From positions 43,210 through 107,209 of the IMG/VR virus record IMGVR_UViG_3300037193_001436: DNA of 64,000 bases. The stretch is one strand, 5' to 3'. Positions within the stretch are counted from its first letter, which is position 1. The number at the start of each line of letters is the position of its first letter. Source of the stretch: a virus. A program made the translations under genes and the position numbers. Positions 30,669 to 40,320 of the stretch are shown here, one piece after another. The notes beneath the pieces are model-generated. The model made no database searches. It saw only the letters and a program-made list of their open reading frames with translations, and had not been told where the DNA came from.

Positions 30669-32713
30669 AGGTTGAACATCCCGTGATTCGCGATCGCCGA
30701 GTTGAACGAGTCGGTCACCTGCGCGACCTGGGTTCCGTTCTTGTAGACCGTGAGCACCGAGCCGTTCATGTCGACCATCATTCGGTCGCCGTCGGCGAAG
30801 GGGGTGGCGAAGCCAGCCAGGGAGGTGAACGCCCCGGCGACGACCTTGCCGATGCTGGTGCGGCTGACGCGGAACATGTTGCTGGCGTCGGAGATCCGCA
30901 ACACCAGACCATGGAAGTGTCCCGCCAGCGGGCTCTTGCCGAAGGTGACGGCGACGCGGCCGTTGGCCGACAGGCCGGTGATCCGGGTGATCTGTGTGGC
31001 GGCCGGGTTGGCCGGATAGGCCAGGCCGTCATCGACGATCCAGTTCGAGCCGGTGACCACGCCCCAGGTCTGGGTGGACGGCCGGACGTCGGCGACGCGG
31101 GTGGTCCACACGCCGGTGCTCTGCCGGGTGAAGGTGTCGAGGAACGCGGTGGTGCTTTTGGCGGACAGCGTGGTGAGGAACTGGCCGTGCTCGTCGAACA
31201 GCGAGACCCTGGCCTCGACGGCGAGCCCGCCGGTGCCTGCGGTGCCGGTGAGTGGTCCGTGGGCGTAGGCGGAGAAGCACATCCGGATCCGCTCGTCGAA
31301 CCCGAGGGCTTCCCAGACGTCGTCGCCGTCGGGTTCACCGGGGGGCTGGGCTCCGAGGGCTTCTTTGATCGCGCGCCACGGGCGGCCCTTGTGCAGGACG
31401 ATGTCACCGCGTGCGTACTCGACCTCGGCGTCCCAGTGTTCTGTTGCCTGAGGCACCGGTACGCCGTACCGGATGACGGTCTCGGGGTCCCAGGTGGTGC
31501 CGCCGGACAGGTAGCTGACCGATCGGACCAGGACGTCCTTGGTGGAGGCGTTGGTGTTCTTGACGACCAGGACGTTGGAGTCGTTGCGGCCGGTGTGGGC
31601 GTCGAAGCTGACTCCGACGTTCACGTACAGCGGGTCGCTGGTGTTGATCGGCAGGGCGCAGTACAGGGGTGACTCGGGACCCTGCAGAAGTGCTTGCCAG
31701 GTGGAGATGTTGGCCGACTTGGCCCGGTACAGGGTGCCGTCGGCGTGCCGGTCGAGGGCGGTCCACCAGGTGTTGCTGGTGGCTGTCAGCGGGGGCTTCT
31801 GGGCGTCTCCCAGTGCTCCGACGGCCTTGGCCTCGAACTCGTTGCCCGCGAACACTACGCGGTCCCCGGGTCGGCCATTGACGGTGTCCGGGCCGACGTA
31901 CTGGCGGGTGGCGATCCACTCCGGGTACTGCTCGGGGCTATAGAACGAGGACTGGTCCTGGGTGAGCATGAGGTTGCGGCCGAGCACGATCTCGGTGTCG
32001 TAGCCTGCGCTGAGCCCGACCAGATCCCGCAGGCCGGAGCGAAGCCCGCGCACCTTGCTGAGCAGGGAAGCGTTGGTGACACGCTGGCGCATGAGTCGTG
32101 CGGGCAGTGCGTGCAGGTACTCGACCCCGAACTGCGACGCCAGGGACTCCAGGTCGGACAGGTGCACGACGCTGGGATCGTTGGCTGCAGGCAACGTCTT
32201 CGCGTAGCTGCGGATGTAGTCGACGCCGAACGCGAGGATGTTGACGAAGTTCCGCAGCTCTTGGTTCTCGATGTTGCCGGTGAGTTCGTTCGGGACGGCC
32301 AGCCGGAAGTACCTGGGGATGAAGGACAGCAAGGTGTCCTGGGTGCTCTCGCCGACGACTGCCAGGGTCGACGTCATCCCGGCGCGCTGCCAGTCGCCGT
32401 CGATCAGCAGGTACAGCGTGTAGTACCGAAAGGCGCTGAGCGATGGCGTGCTGCCGTCGATGTCGACGTACTGGCCGGGGGTGGTGGGGCCGGTGAGGTC
32501 GAGCAGAATGTCGCCGTCGTCGGCGGTGGTGGCCCAGCCGTACCGGGATCCGAGCAGCCGGAAGCCGGTCCAGTCTCCGGGCGGGTTGGTCCACTGCACG
32601 CGGGTCCGGCCGTTGCCGATCGGGTCGGCGGTGAAGGGTTCGACTCCGTAGTCGACGGCCAGCGGTGTGCCGTACCGGCTCAGTGCATAGAAATCGGCTT
32701 CGTAGATGGCCAT
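30665..32713 (-). CDS. Tail protein I-like baseplate protein with fibre domains, 682 aa
   Basis: The ATG at 32713 shares a base with the neighbouring stop. Residues 120-260 contain LLSFIPRYFR, NIENQELRNFVNILAFGVDY, an arrangement like P2 gpI and Mu gp48 baseplate-tail proteins that connect J to fibres. The rest is a beta-rich extension with repeated Ig- or laminin-like sandwiches (DTFTRQSTGVWTT, FHGLVLRISDASNMF). It is long for gpI because of these extra domains. The order gp25, J, fibre, I matches contractile tails. Confidence 0.82.
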   Translation of the reverse strand: MAIYEADFYALSRYGTPLAVDYGVEPFTADPIGNGRTRVQWTNPPGDWTGFRLLGSRYGWATTADDGDILLDLTGPTTPGQYVDIDGSTPSLSAFRYYTLYLLIDGDWQRAGMTSTLAVVGESTQDTLLSFIPRYFRLAVPNELTGNIENQELRNFVNILAFGVDYIRSYAKTLPAANDPSVVHLSDLESLASQFGVEYLHALPARLMRQRVTNASLLSKVRGLRSGLRDLVGLSAGYDTEIVLGRNLMLTQDQSSFYSPEQYPEWIATRQYVGPDTVNGRPGDRVVFAGNEFEAKAVGALGDAQKPPLTATSNTWWTALDRHADGTLYRAKSANISTWQALLQGPESPLYCALPINTSDPLYVNVGVSFDAHTGRNDSNVLVVKNTNASTKDVLVRSVSYLSGGTTWDPETVIRYGVPVPQATEHWDAEVEYARGDIVLHKGRPWRAIKEALGAQPPGEPDGDDVWEALGFDERIRMCFSAYAHGPLTGTAGTGGLAVEARVSLFDEHGQFLTTLSAKSTTAFLDTFTRQSTGVWTTRVADVRPSTQTWGVVTGSNWIVDDGLAYPANPAATQITRITGLSANGRVAVTFGKSPLAGHFHGLVLRISDASNMFRVSRTSIGKVVAGAFTSLAGFATPFADGDRMMVDMNGSVLTVYKNGTQVAQVTDSFNSAIANHGMFNL

Positions 32714-33414
32714 TACGGCAGTTCCCGCAGGCAGATCGAGGACAGGAAGGCACTGTTCACTCGGGCCGAGCGGCTGGAGTTCTGGTTGACCAGGAGCTTC
32801 ACCTTCGCGCCCCGGGGAGCGACACCGAGGAACACCGGGGCCTGGTAGACGCCACGGATCTCGGGGTTGTAGTGCTCGGTTCGGACGACCGAGCTGTTGC
32901 CGGTGCCGTTGATCGAGATGACCGCGCTGTAGGTGCCGAACCCGTCCGACAGCGGCAGCGGGTAGGTGTCCCAGTTGCTCTGGGCCCGGATGAAGTAGAA
33001 GCCGGTCTTGGGCAGGGTGAGGCCGTAGCCGTTGTAGGACCGGGCGGTGTCGTAGGCGGGCTTGGGGAACGGCAGCATGCGGTACGGGACGGTGGGTCCG
33101 GCCAGCTCGCCGGGGAACCACTTGTCGGTGGCGGCTGCGGAGAAGACGGGCAGGTGCTCGCCGCGTCGCAGCGACAGGAGCTGCGCGGCGATGTCCTTGA
33201 ACTTGGTGAGGGTCTGCTGCAGCGCACCCTCGTCGTCGATGTTGTCCTGGTCGATCTCCTGCTGGATGTCGGCGACCTCGTTGACCAGCGGGCCGAGGAC
33301 TTCTTGGATCGCGACAACTTCGTCCTGCAGGTCGTTGACGTGCTCGGCCTTGACGTCGTCGATGAGGTTGCGGTGGGTCGGGAACGCCTTGATTCCACGA
33401 GGGAACACGGCCAT
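32713..33414 (-). CDS. Fibre or C1q-like tail protein, 233 aa
   Basis: Residues 18-82 form a heptad-like helix (VVAIQEVLGPLVNEVADIQQ) suggesting a trimeric coiled coil. Residues 110-230 are beta-rich with GFYFIRAQSNWDTYPLPLSD and VKLLVNQNSSRS, like C1q/TNF-type heads of phage fibres. It lies between J and I baseplate genes and could be a wedge-associated receptor-binding protein. Confidence 0.75.
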   Translation of the reverse strand: MAVFPRGIKAFPTHRNLIDDVKAEHVNDLQDEVVAIQEVLGPLVNEVADIQQEIDQDNIDDEGALQQTLTKFKDIAAQLLSLRRGEHLPVFSAAATDKWFPGELAGPTVPYRMLPFPKPAYDTARSYNGYGLTLPKTGFYFIRAQSNWDTYPLPLSDGFGTYSAVISINGTGNSSVVRTEHYNPEIRGVYQAPVFLGVAPRGAKVKLLVNQNSSRSARVNSAFLSSICLRELP

Positions 33415-34874
33415 CAGGAGACACCTCCAGAAACGGTGATTTGCAGGTTCCCGAGGGTGGGGAATTCCCAGGCCTTGCAGACGATGTCGGCGGTACCGGA
33501 CTGCGGTGCGTCGCTGCGGGCGATCAGCGGGATGTTGATGTACCGCACGCCAGGCACCGCGATCAGCGCACCGAAGAAGTCCGACAGGGTGAGCTTGTCA
33601 CCGAAATCGACGTTGGCCGGGTCGAGCAGGGTACGGATGGCCTGCTCCGCACTGAACTTGACGGCACTGTTCAGGAAGGACGGCCAGGCTTCGATGACGA
33701 CCGGCGTGCCGACCGAGCCGACGTTGATCGAGACGAAGGTCGGTCCGGCGATGGTGACCGTCGTACCGGCCAGGCACTGTGCCGACAGGGACTTCAGCGT
33801 GCTGGTGATGAGGGTGTTGCTCGGTGCCTGCCCGCCGGGCCCGAGGATGTAGACGGTCACCGAGGTGTGGAAGTCGGCGATCGCGCTGGCCCGGATCACG
33901 CCCGGCACGGTGAGCGCCAGGTCCTCGAAGTCCTGGGTGGTGATCGCCCGGCTGATGGTGCGGTACGAGCGCGGCGCGTTGGCGCGGACCTGTTCGGTGG
34001 ACTCGGGGTCGGCTCCGCCGAGGGCGGCGGTGGACAGGGCGACGTCGCTGGCGTCGGTGGCGACGTGGACGCCGGGCGGGTCGGCGCTGGCGAGCTGGGT
34101 GATGGCTCCGGCACCGACGTTGCCCTCGACCCCGTAGCCACTGCGATAGGTCACGGTGATGGGCATGCCGATGACCGGGATCGCGCCGTTGACGTCGTCG
34201 CCGAAGAGCAGCCAGATGCCGCCCTGGGCGTCCAGCCGGGTGGCGAACACCCGGTCCTGGGGGTCGGCGTCGAGGAGGTGCGGCACGTAGGTCCAGGTCT
34301 CGTTGTTGACCTTCACCGACAGGCCGCCGGAGTAGACGTTGGTGTGCGGGAGCCGGTAGGCCTGGTCGGGCTGGCCGGTCGAGGTGCCGAGCGAGATGTC
34401 GGTGTGGGTCTGGCCCTCCTGGACCGTGACCGCGATGGTGCCTCCTGCGGCCGGGACCGTGACGGCAGCGGTGGTCTCGAAGACGATCTGGGCGTCCAGG
34501 TCCTCGATCATCTCGGTGACGAGCTGGGTGCCGACGGGGACGACGGTGGCAGGCGCGTCTGCGTCGGTCTCCAAGGTGACGCTCGACGTGGCCGGGATGC
34601 CGGTGTGTGGCAGGTACCCGAGCATTTCGGCGATGTTCAGCACCGACTGGCGTTGCGTTGCCGTCGGCAAGTACGCCTCTTGCTTGGACTGGTCGACGTA
34701 GTAGTTGGTGATGTCGCCGACGTAGGCCAGCAGCTCCAGGAGCATGACGCCGAAGTCGCCCTCGGAGGCGGGCTGCCAGTCCGGGAAGGCGTCGCGGGCG
34801 TAGGTGAGCAGGCTGGTGCGCAGGCCGTCGAAGTCCCGGCTGGTGTAGTCGATGACCGGCAGTTGGTTAACCAC
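33414..34874 (-). CDS. Baseplate J-like protein
   Basis: This 486-residue protein begins with IDYTSRDFDGLRTSLL and EGDFGVMLLELLAYVGDITNYYVDQ, the sequence shape of baseplate J and Mu gp47 proteins. It has beta-rich central domains with repeated Thr/Val stretches. The C-terminal part is VRYINIPLI before a terminal strand. It is part of the wedge that triggers sheath contraction. It overlaps gp25 by 8 bp and abuts the fibre gene. Confidence 0.88.
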   Translation of the reverse strand: MVNQLPVIDYTSRDFDGLRTSLLTYARDAFPDWQPASEGDFGVMLLELLAYVGDITNYYVDQSKQEAYLPTATQRQSVLNIAEMLGYLPHTGIPATSSVTLETDADAPATVVPVGTQLVTEMIEDLDAQIVFETTAAVTVPAAGGTIAVTVQEGQTHTDISLGTSTGQPDQAYRLPHTNVYSGGLSVKVNNETWTYVPHLLDADPQDRVFATRLDAQGGIWLLFGDDVNGAIPVIGMPITVTYRSGYGVEGNVGAGAITQLASADPPGVHVATDASDVALSTAALGGADPESTEQVRANAPRSYRTISRAITTQDFEDLALTVPGVIRASAIADFHTSVTVYILGPGGQAPSNTLITSTLKSLSAQCLAGTTVTIAGPTFVSINVGSVGTPVVIEAWPSFLNSAVKFSAEQAIRTLLDPANVDFGDKLTLSDFFGALIAVPGVRYINIPLIARSDAPQSGTADIVCKAWEFPTLGNLQITVSGGVS

Positions 34875-35277
34875 GAACGACTTCCTTCACCTCTCCGCCG
34901 ACCAGGATCCGGGCCTGGTTGACCCGCGCCCCGGTGACGTCGGTCGACCCGGATTCGCGCCGGGCGTAGTCGACGTCCATGCGCACCTCGCCGGTGTTGC
35001 CCTGGACCGGGATGGCACGGTTCAGCAGCACGCCAGGTTCCCAGGCCTGGAGGGCGGCACCAACCTTGTCGTTGATGTGCTCGACGCCGATGTCGTCCAC
35101 CTCCTCGAACAGCAGGCTGGCCAATTGGACGCCGTACTCGGGGACCATCACTCGTTCGCCCGGTTCAGTGCTGACCAGGGAAATAACATGTTGGTGCACT
35201 TGTCGTTCCGTGTTGGTGATCGCCTGAATGCCGTAGCTCGTGCTCAGGCGAAACGGCACGGCGATCTCCGATGACAT
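34867..35277 (-). CDS. gp25/GPW-like baseplate wedge protein
   Basis: The 136-residue protein has the family hallmark GERVMVPEYG followed by LASLLFEEVDD and then a terminal ferredoxin-like domain. T4 gp25 and P2 gpW are the conserved inner-baseplate proteins that start sheath assembly. It has an expected length and position, immediately upstream of J and overlapping it by 8 bp. Confidence 0.9.
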   Translation of the reverse strand: MSSEIAVPFRLSTSYGIQAITNTERQVHQHVISLVSTEPGERVMVPEYGVQLASLLFEEVDDIGVEHINDKVGAALQAWEPGVLLNRAIPVQGNTGEVRMDVDYARRESGSTDVTGARVNQARILVGGEVKEVVRG

Positions 35278-35314
35278 GTCTCAAGTATCCTTCCCTGCTT
35301 GGCGACTCTGAGAG

Positions 35315-36457
35315 TCAGTTCAACTGGACGATGTCGAGGGATTCCGACTCCCAGAACACCCCGTCACGACGTACGCAGCCCACAACGTCAGGGGTGCCGG
35401 ACAACTGCGCGGTGCGGGTGAAGTCGGGTTGAACCCCTTGGTTTCGGGACATCTCGACGTCGGTCGAATGTGCTGTGGTGCCGGTCCGGTTGATGTTCAT
35501 CACGTGCCGGGTGCTCTCGATGTGCCAGACGCCGGTGTGCTCGACGGGGACACGGGGGCCGTCGATCCAGACCAGCTTGCCCGGCCGCAGCAAAGGGGCC
35601 CCGGGCAACCGCACGGTCGCGGTCAGCCAGTTCTGCAGCCGATTGGCAGTGGCGAGCCTGTCGCGGGCCTCGCTATAGCTGGTCACCTCACCGGGCAGCA
35701 CTGTGGTCAGAGCGGGCTTGAAGCCGACCGTGTCGTCCGGCCGCGTCTTGAGGACGGTGTTGGAGCGGACAGTGAAGGCACCCTTGGTGGCCGCGCTGCG
35801 CCCCAGCACGATCTTCTCGCTGACCACTCCCCCGCTGCGTGGAGCCAGGGTGCCGGAGGTGACCTCGAAGTCGGTGACGGTGCTGTACTTCGGGACGAAC
35901 GTAGTTGTTGCACCGAGCAACAGGACGTTGGGGTCGACGAACAACACCGTGCCACCGTCGACCCAGAGTCGGAATCCGGTCTCGGCGGCCAGCCGCTGCA
36001 AGGCCTGGAAGTCGGACTCGGTGGTGATCGTGAACGTCGGTAGAGTTCGGGTAGAGCGGTGTAGTAGCGCACGCATCCTGTGCTTGCGGGAGATTTCAGC
36101 GGCGGCGAACGACGGTGTGACGTTGCTCCAGGCCCGGGGGTCGGAACCGTTCATCCGCAGCGACGTGCCCAGGCACAGGTAGCGCACCGTCGGCACGCCG
36201 TCGTCGTCGGTCAGCACCTCGCAGTGGTTGACGTAGCCGAAGAAGCGCGACTGCTCGGTGGCCGACCGACCCCACTGCAGCACGACCGAGGTCATCTCCG
36301 GGTAGAGCGCCCCGCCGGTGGTCCGCAGCAGGCTGGTCGCGACCGACATGTCGACGATCGCCAGGGTGTGGCGTTCGTAGGCCTGCCGCAGCTCGAACCG
36401 GGTGATGGATCCCCGTGCCGCCTGGTCGTCGAAGATGGCCGAGACGAAGTTAGACAC
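35315..36457 (-). CDS. Late control D-like baseplate hub protein, 380 aa
   Basis: The protein has GRSATEQSRFFGYVNHCEVL, RLAAETGFRLWVDGG and a C-terminal VEHTGVWHIESTRHVM. This is the layout of gpD/gp27-type hub proteins (ring-forming, above the spike). It overlaps the tail protein X gene by 8 bp, as in P2 (X before D). There is no lysozyme insert. Confidence 0.8.
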   Translation of the reverse strand: MSNFVSAIFDDQAARGSITRFELRQAYERHTLAIVDMSVATSLLRTTGGALYPEMTSVVLQWGRSATEQSRFFGYVNHCEVLTDDDGVPTVRYLCLGTSLRMNGSDPRAWSNVTPSFAAAEISRKHRMRALLHRSTRTLPTFTITTESDFQALQRLAAETGFRLWVDGGTVLFVDPNVLLLGATTTFVPKYSTVTDFEVTSGTLAPRSGGVVSEKIVLGRSAATKGAFTVRSNTVLKTRPDDTVGFKPALTTVLPGEVTSYSEARDRLATANRLQNWLTATVRLPGAPLLRPGKLVWIDGPRVPVEHTGVWHIESTRHVMNINRTGTTAHSTDVEMSRNQGVQPDFTRTAQLSGTPDVVGCVRRDGVFWESESLDIVQLN

Positions 36458-36722
36458 TGGGGATCCTCAGCAAGGTGCCGCGCGGGAGCACCAACCAGTC
36501 GTGGATCTCGGGGTTGGCGTCGGCGATCATCCACCACAGCTTCGCCAGCCCGAGGAAACGATAGGCGAGCTGGTCGATGCGCTCTCCATCGCGGACCAGG
36601 TAGTTGGTGTAGGCAATGACCCGCTCGGCTGGCTGGGGAGTGATGACAGTCTGCCGGGCTCCGGTGCGGCTCTGGACGGTCTGGATGCTGGAGGTGGTGT
36701 ATCGCGAGTCTGCGTTGATCAT
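36450..36722 (-). CDS. Tail protein X / LysM-like protein, 90 aa
   Basis: The small protein ends with WWMIADANPEIHDWLVLPRG TLLRIPS, the LysM/tail-X arrangement (DP/ANP and LP.G..L.IP). Such proteins link hub and tube or tape measure in P2, Mu and T4 gp53 relatives. Its neighbours are the CIS tube-like protein and the hub gene, consistent with that role. Confidence 0.82.
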   Translation of the reverse strand: MINADSRYTTSSIQTVQSRTGARQTVITPQPAERVIAYTNYLVRDGERIDQLAYRFLGLAKLWWMIADANPEIHDWLVLPRGTLLRIPSV

Positions 36723-36730
36723 GTGGCCTC

Positions 36731-37498
36731 CTATCCGACCGGGAGAACCGGGTAGTCCTTACCCGGAATGGCTTCCTGCGGCTTGTTCGGGTTCGGCGTT
36801 GTGGTGCTGCTCGATGAGGAGCCGATGGTGGCGATGTTGGCGGGCGTGGTGAGGACGACGTTGAAGGAGATGCCGACGGCCGCGCGGGTGGGGATCATGT
36901 CGTAGGACCAGTGGGTGTAGGACACCGAGAACGCGGAGATGTAGCCGAAGTACTTCAGCCGGTCGCCGACGTACAGGTAGGAGTACACCTGCTGGATCTG
37001 GCTGCGGGGGTAGAGCTGTTCCCAGGAGGACGACGCGGTGTAGGAGGCATCGATCAGCCCCAGGTACGCGTAGAAGGCGAGCACGTCGGCGTGCACACCG
37101 AAGACCGAGGCGACTTCGAAGGAGCGGTCCCACACCTCATAGGTGCGGTCGAACAACAGGTTCAGCGAGAGCTGGCCCTCGCCGAACGTCGCGGCCGTAA
37201 CGGACTTGTCGGTGCCCTCGGGGTCGGCCTGCGAGCCGTCGTAGGTGAGCGCGACGTCCAGCGTGGTGGGGTTGAACATGAAGTTGACCTGCAGCCCACC
37301 GGTGACCGCGACGATCCGACCTCGCTTGATCGGCCGGTCCTTCAGCGCCGGGTTCGCACCGCCGGTGGACAGCATGCGGGGATCGAACGGCGGGTTGAGG
37401 TTCGGCCGACCGCCGGGGCCGGGATAGTTCGGCGGGCCCTGCAGTTGCGGAGTGACCGGGGTCGGGCTTCCGCCGTCCCCCGGCAGCGAATTCCTCAT
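36731..37498 (-). CDS. CIS-tube-like baseplate/tube adaptor, 255 aa
   Basis: The ATG at 37498 overlaps the tape-measure stop. After a Pro-rich start, the segment VNFMFNPTTLDVALTYDGS is the FNP motif of contractile injection system tube-adaptor proteins. It is followed by FGEGQLSLNLLFDRTYE and YLYVGDRLKYFGYISAFSVS. These proteins connect the inner tube with the hub. Its C-terminus is Thr/Pro-rich. Order tape measure, adaptor, LysM/X, hub is typical. Confidence 0.82.
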   Translation of the reverse strand: MRNSLPGDGGSPTPVTPQLQGPPNYPGPGGRPNLNPPFDPRMLSTGGANPALKDRPIKRGRIVAVTGGLQVNFMFNPTTLDVALTYDGSQADPEGTDKSVTAATFGEGQLSLNLLFDRTYEVWDRSFEVASVFGVHADVLAFYAYLGLIDASYTASSSWEQLYPRSQIQQVYSYLYVGDRLKYFGYISAFSVSYTHWSYDMIPTRAAVGISFNVVLTTPANIATIGSSSSSTTTPNPNKPQEAIPGKDYPVLPVG

Positions 37499-40320
37499 AC
37501 GAGCACGCCCTCCGTCAGCTTCTTGATCTTCTCGTTCTGGGCGAGCTGGTCGGCGATCGCCTTGCCCAGGTCGTTGACGCCGGTCGAGGTGACACCCGCC
37601 GACGTGGTGATGGTGATCGCGCCCTGCTCGATCGTGATCTGCAGGCCTGCGCCGGTCTGCGGGCCGAGGCGGCTGGTCGCGCCGTAGGCGGTGCCGTTGA
37701 GCAGCACCTCGCGGATCTGCCGGGCTTCCTTGGCCCCGATGATCATCTCGCCCTTGTGGACCCGGGCGTCCTCGTCCTTCGGGATCTCCCACGCGCCGGT
37801 GTCGTACCAGTGCGGGCTGCGGGATTGCCATTTCGCCCAGGCGTTGACCGGGTTGCCGTACCGATCGGCGATGTAGGCCAGCCCGGCCTTTGTCTGCCCG
37901 CGCGGATCGGAGGTCTTCTTTACTCCATATCCGCTCCATGTTGAATTCAAAAACTGGAACAGTCCGTAGGCCGTGCTCGTGGGGTTTTGTGCTGTATTTC
38001 TGAAACCCGACTCGTGCATGACGAGTTGGTACAGCGCGTCCCACTGCTTCCCGGTCCAGCCCTTGGCCGCCGCCATTTCCTTGACGATCGCCTTGTTGCC
38101 GCTGACACTGCTCGGCGCGGACGGGATGCTGGAGCCGGACGTGCCCGAGCTGGCGTTGTTGCTGGATGACGGAGTGGTGTTCGCGGTGGTGTCGGGCGGT
38201 GCTGCGCCCATGCCCATCGATCCGGCTCCGGCGAACGCGGCCAGCGCCGCGCGCTCGCTGGTGATGATCGCACCGGCACCGGCTCCGGACGCGCCGCTCT
38301 CGGCCATGGACTGGACACCGGAGGCCGCTCCGGCGGTCGAGGTGCCCTGACTGGAGGTGCTGACACTGCTCTCCGAGATGGCCACGCTGGTACCGGACAG
38401 GTACGGGGCTGGGTTCACCGGTCGGCCGTTGATGTGGATCTCGAAGTGCAGGTGCGGGCCTGTGGCACGGCCTGTGGAGCCGACGTAGCCGATGACCTCG
38501 CCCTGCTGCACCCGAGACCCGACCCGTGCCTTGACGCGGCTCTGGTGGGCGTACAGCGTCTCGTAGCCGCCGCCGTGGTTGATGATGACGTGGTTGCCCG
38601 CCCAGTAGTTGGCTCCCCGGCTGCCCGAGAAGGTCACTGTCCCGGCCGCCGAGGCGTGGATCGGCGTACCGGAGCTGGCCCCGAAGTCGATGCCGGTGTG
38701 GGTCTTGGTCCGGCCGTTGATCGGGTCCTTGCGCGAGCCGAACCCTGAGGTGATCCGTCCGGCGACGGGCTTGGCGAACTTCAGGGTCGTCTTGCCGACC
38801 GAGGCCTTGGCCGACCCCGACGAGGTCCCCGGCGATCCGGAGGCACTGTTCGAGCCGAGCTTGTTCGAGCTGGTGGACAGCGGGGTGCCCTGGGCCCGGT
38901 TGGTCATGCCCTCGCTGACCTCGCCACCGGTTTGGTTGCTCTGGGCACCGATGTCGGAGATGCTTCCGCCGCCGGGACTGAGGACGCCCTTGGCTCCGCC
39001 GTAGTAGCCGACGGCCGAGCCGAGCGGGCCGTTGAGCAGCTTGTTGATGACGTCGGTGAACGCGGTCAGTGCGTCGGTGGCGTTGCGGGCTCCGGCGGCG
39101 AAGGCGTCGGTCATGCCGAGGTCGCGGTCGCGCTTGGCCGCGCCGAGTTCCTTCTGCTCGCCGACGATGCTGGTCGGGTTGACGCCCGCCTGCTTGAGTT
39201 TGTCCAGGGCCTGCTTGCGTTCGCCCCGGTTGGCCGAGTTCGCCTGGGCTCCGAGCTGCTGCAGGGTCTCGAAGTTCATCCCGTTCATGCGGGCGATCAG
39301 GATGGCGCGGATCTCTTCCTTGATGATGTCGCGGGTGCCCTGGGGCAGCAGGCCGTGGGCCTCCCAGTTCCGCAGCGTCGTCTCGATCGCGCCGTTGGGG
39401 TCGTCAAGGTGGAAGTTGATCTTGTCCGAAGTGTTGATGGACTGCCAGTTGCCGATCTTCTGCAGGATCTGCCGGGCCAGGCTGAGCGGGTCCATGTGGT
39501 TGCCCGGACCCTTGCCGGTGTCGATACCCATCCCCCGCAGGCCGACGGTGACGTTGGGCTGGTTGAGCTGCACCATTGCCTGTGCGACCTGCGCGTTGCC
39601 CAGACCGGGGTTGATCAGTCCGGCCACGCCGGTCGCGGCGGTCGCGCCTCGGTCGCTGGCCGAGCCGACCTGGACGCCGAGGCCTCGGGACAGTGCGTAG
39701 CGGCCCTGGGCGACGTCGGCCATCGAGAGGCCGGTCACCTGGCCCTTCATCGAGTTGAGGATCTGGTCGCGGGTGTTGGCTCCGCCGAGGGAGAGCTGGG
39801 AGGCGATCAGGTCGGCGGTGTACATGCCGGGGGCACCGGCGTTGATCATCCGGTTGATACCCGCAGCCGCCGCGTAGCCGCCCGCGACCGCGAGGCCGGA
39901 CTTGCCTCCGGCGGTCTGCATCATCCGGCCAAACATGCCAGGCGGGGGCTGCTGTCCGCCGCCTCCACCCTGGCCACCACCGCCTCCGCCGCCCGAGCCA
40001 CCAGAACCGGCACCGCCCGGGGGCTGGCCGCCGTTGAAAGTGGCTCCTCCCCCGTTGGTGCCTCGGGGCGGCTGCTGGCCGCCCAGCGGGCCTTGACCGC
40101 CGTTGTTACCCCACCACCCCAACGTGGGGAAGGCCCCGGCTCCGACGCCGCCCATCCCGCTGGCGGCCGTCATCCGGTTCATCTGGTGCAGTTGTGGCAC
40201 CAGGCTGGACAGGCCCTGGTTCAGGTGATCGATCGTGCTCTTGAGGCTGTCGATCGAGGTCTGCAGATGGTTGGTGCCGAGCAGGCCACTGCCTGCTGTC
40301 GAGATCGGCTCATCCGCCAT
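37495..40320 (-). CDS. Tape measure protein with M23 peptidase and SLT-like domains
   Basis: The 941-residue protein sets tail length. Residues 53-130 are a Gly/Pro/Gln-rich linker. Residues 150-440 are helical, with hydrophobic segments. Residues 517-640 are an M23 (lysostaphin-type) endopeptidase: HTGIDFG (His541, Asp545), a later His near 592 (YAHQS) and HLHFEIH (His623). Residues 740-845 look like a lytic transglycosylase of SLT type: HESGFRNTAQNPTSTAYGLF with Glu770. Both domains would open the wall during DNA entry. Hub-side helices close the C-terminus. Confidence 0.9.
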   Translation of the reverse strand: MADEPISTAGSGLLGTNHLQTSIDSLKSTIDHLNQGLSSLVPQLHQMNRMTAASGMGGVGAGAFPTLGWWGNNGGQGPLGGQQPPRGTNGGGATFNGGQPPGGAGSGGSGGGGGGGQGGGGGQQPPPGMFGRMMQTAGGKSGLAVAGGYAAAAGINRMINAGAPGMYTADLIASQLSLGGANTRDQILNSMKGQVTGLSMADVAQGRYALSRGLGVQVGSASDRGATAATGVAGLINPGLGNAQVAQAMVQLNQPNVTVGLRGMGIDTGKGPGNHMDPLSLARQILQKIGNWQSINTSDKINFHLDDPNGAIETTLRNWEAHGLLPQGTRDIIKEEIRAILIARMNGMNFETLQQLGAQANSANRGERKQALDKLKQAGVNPTSIVGEQKELGAAKRDRDLGMTDAFAAGARNATDALTAFTDVINKLLNGPLGSAVGYYGGAKGVLSPGGGSISDIGAQSNQTGGEVSEGMTNRAQGTPLSTSSNKLGSNSASGSPGTSSGSAKASVGKTTLKFAKPVAGRITSGFGSRKDPINGRTKTHTGIDFGASSGTPIHASAAGTVTFSGSRGANYWAGNHVIINHGGGYETLYAHQSRVKARVGSRVQQGEVIGYVGSTGRATGPHLHFEIHINGRPVNPAPYLSGTSVAISESSVSTSSQGTSTAGAASGVQSMAESGASGAGAGAIITSERAALAAFAGAGSMGMGAAPPDTTANTTPSSSNNASSGTSGSSIPSAPSSVSGNKAIVKEMAAAKGWTGKQWDALYQLVMHESGFRNTAQNPTSTAYGLFQFLNSTWSGYGVKKTSDPRGQTKAGLAYIADRYGNPVNAWAKWQSRSPHWYDTGAWEIPKDEDARVHKGEMIIGAKEARQIREVLLNGTAYGATSRLGPQTGAGLQITIEQGAITITTSAGVTSTGVNDLGKAIADQLAQNEKIKKLTEGVLV

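Noticed and set aside
28965-30686. 573-codon plus-strand open frame
   Set aside because: Antisense of minor tail genes; biased composition and no motif.
30665-33424. 919-codon extension of the gpI-like gene
   Set aside because: The first 237 codons are Arg/Pro/His-rich shadow of the fibre gene at 32713-33414; the inner ATG at 32713 begins normal protein.
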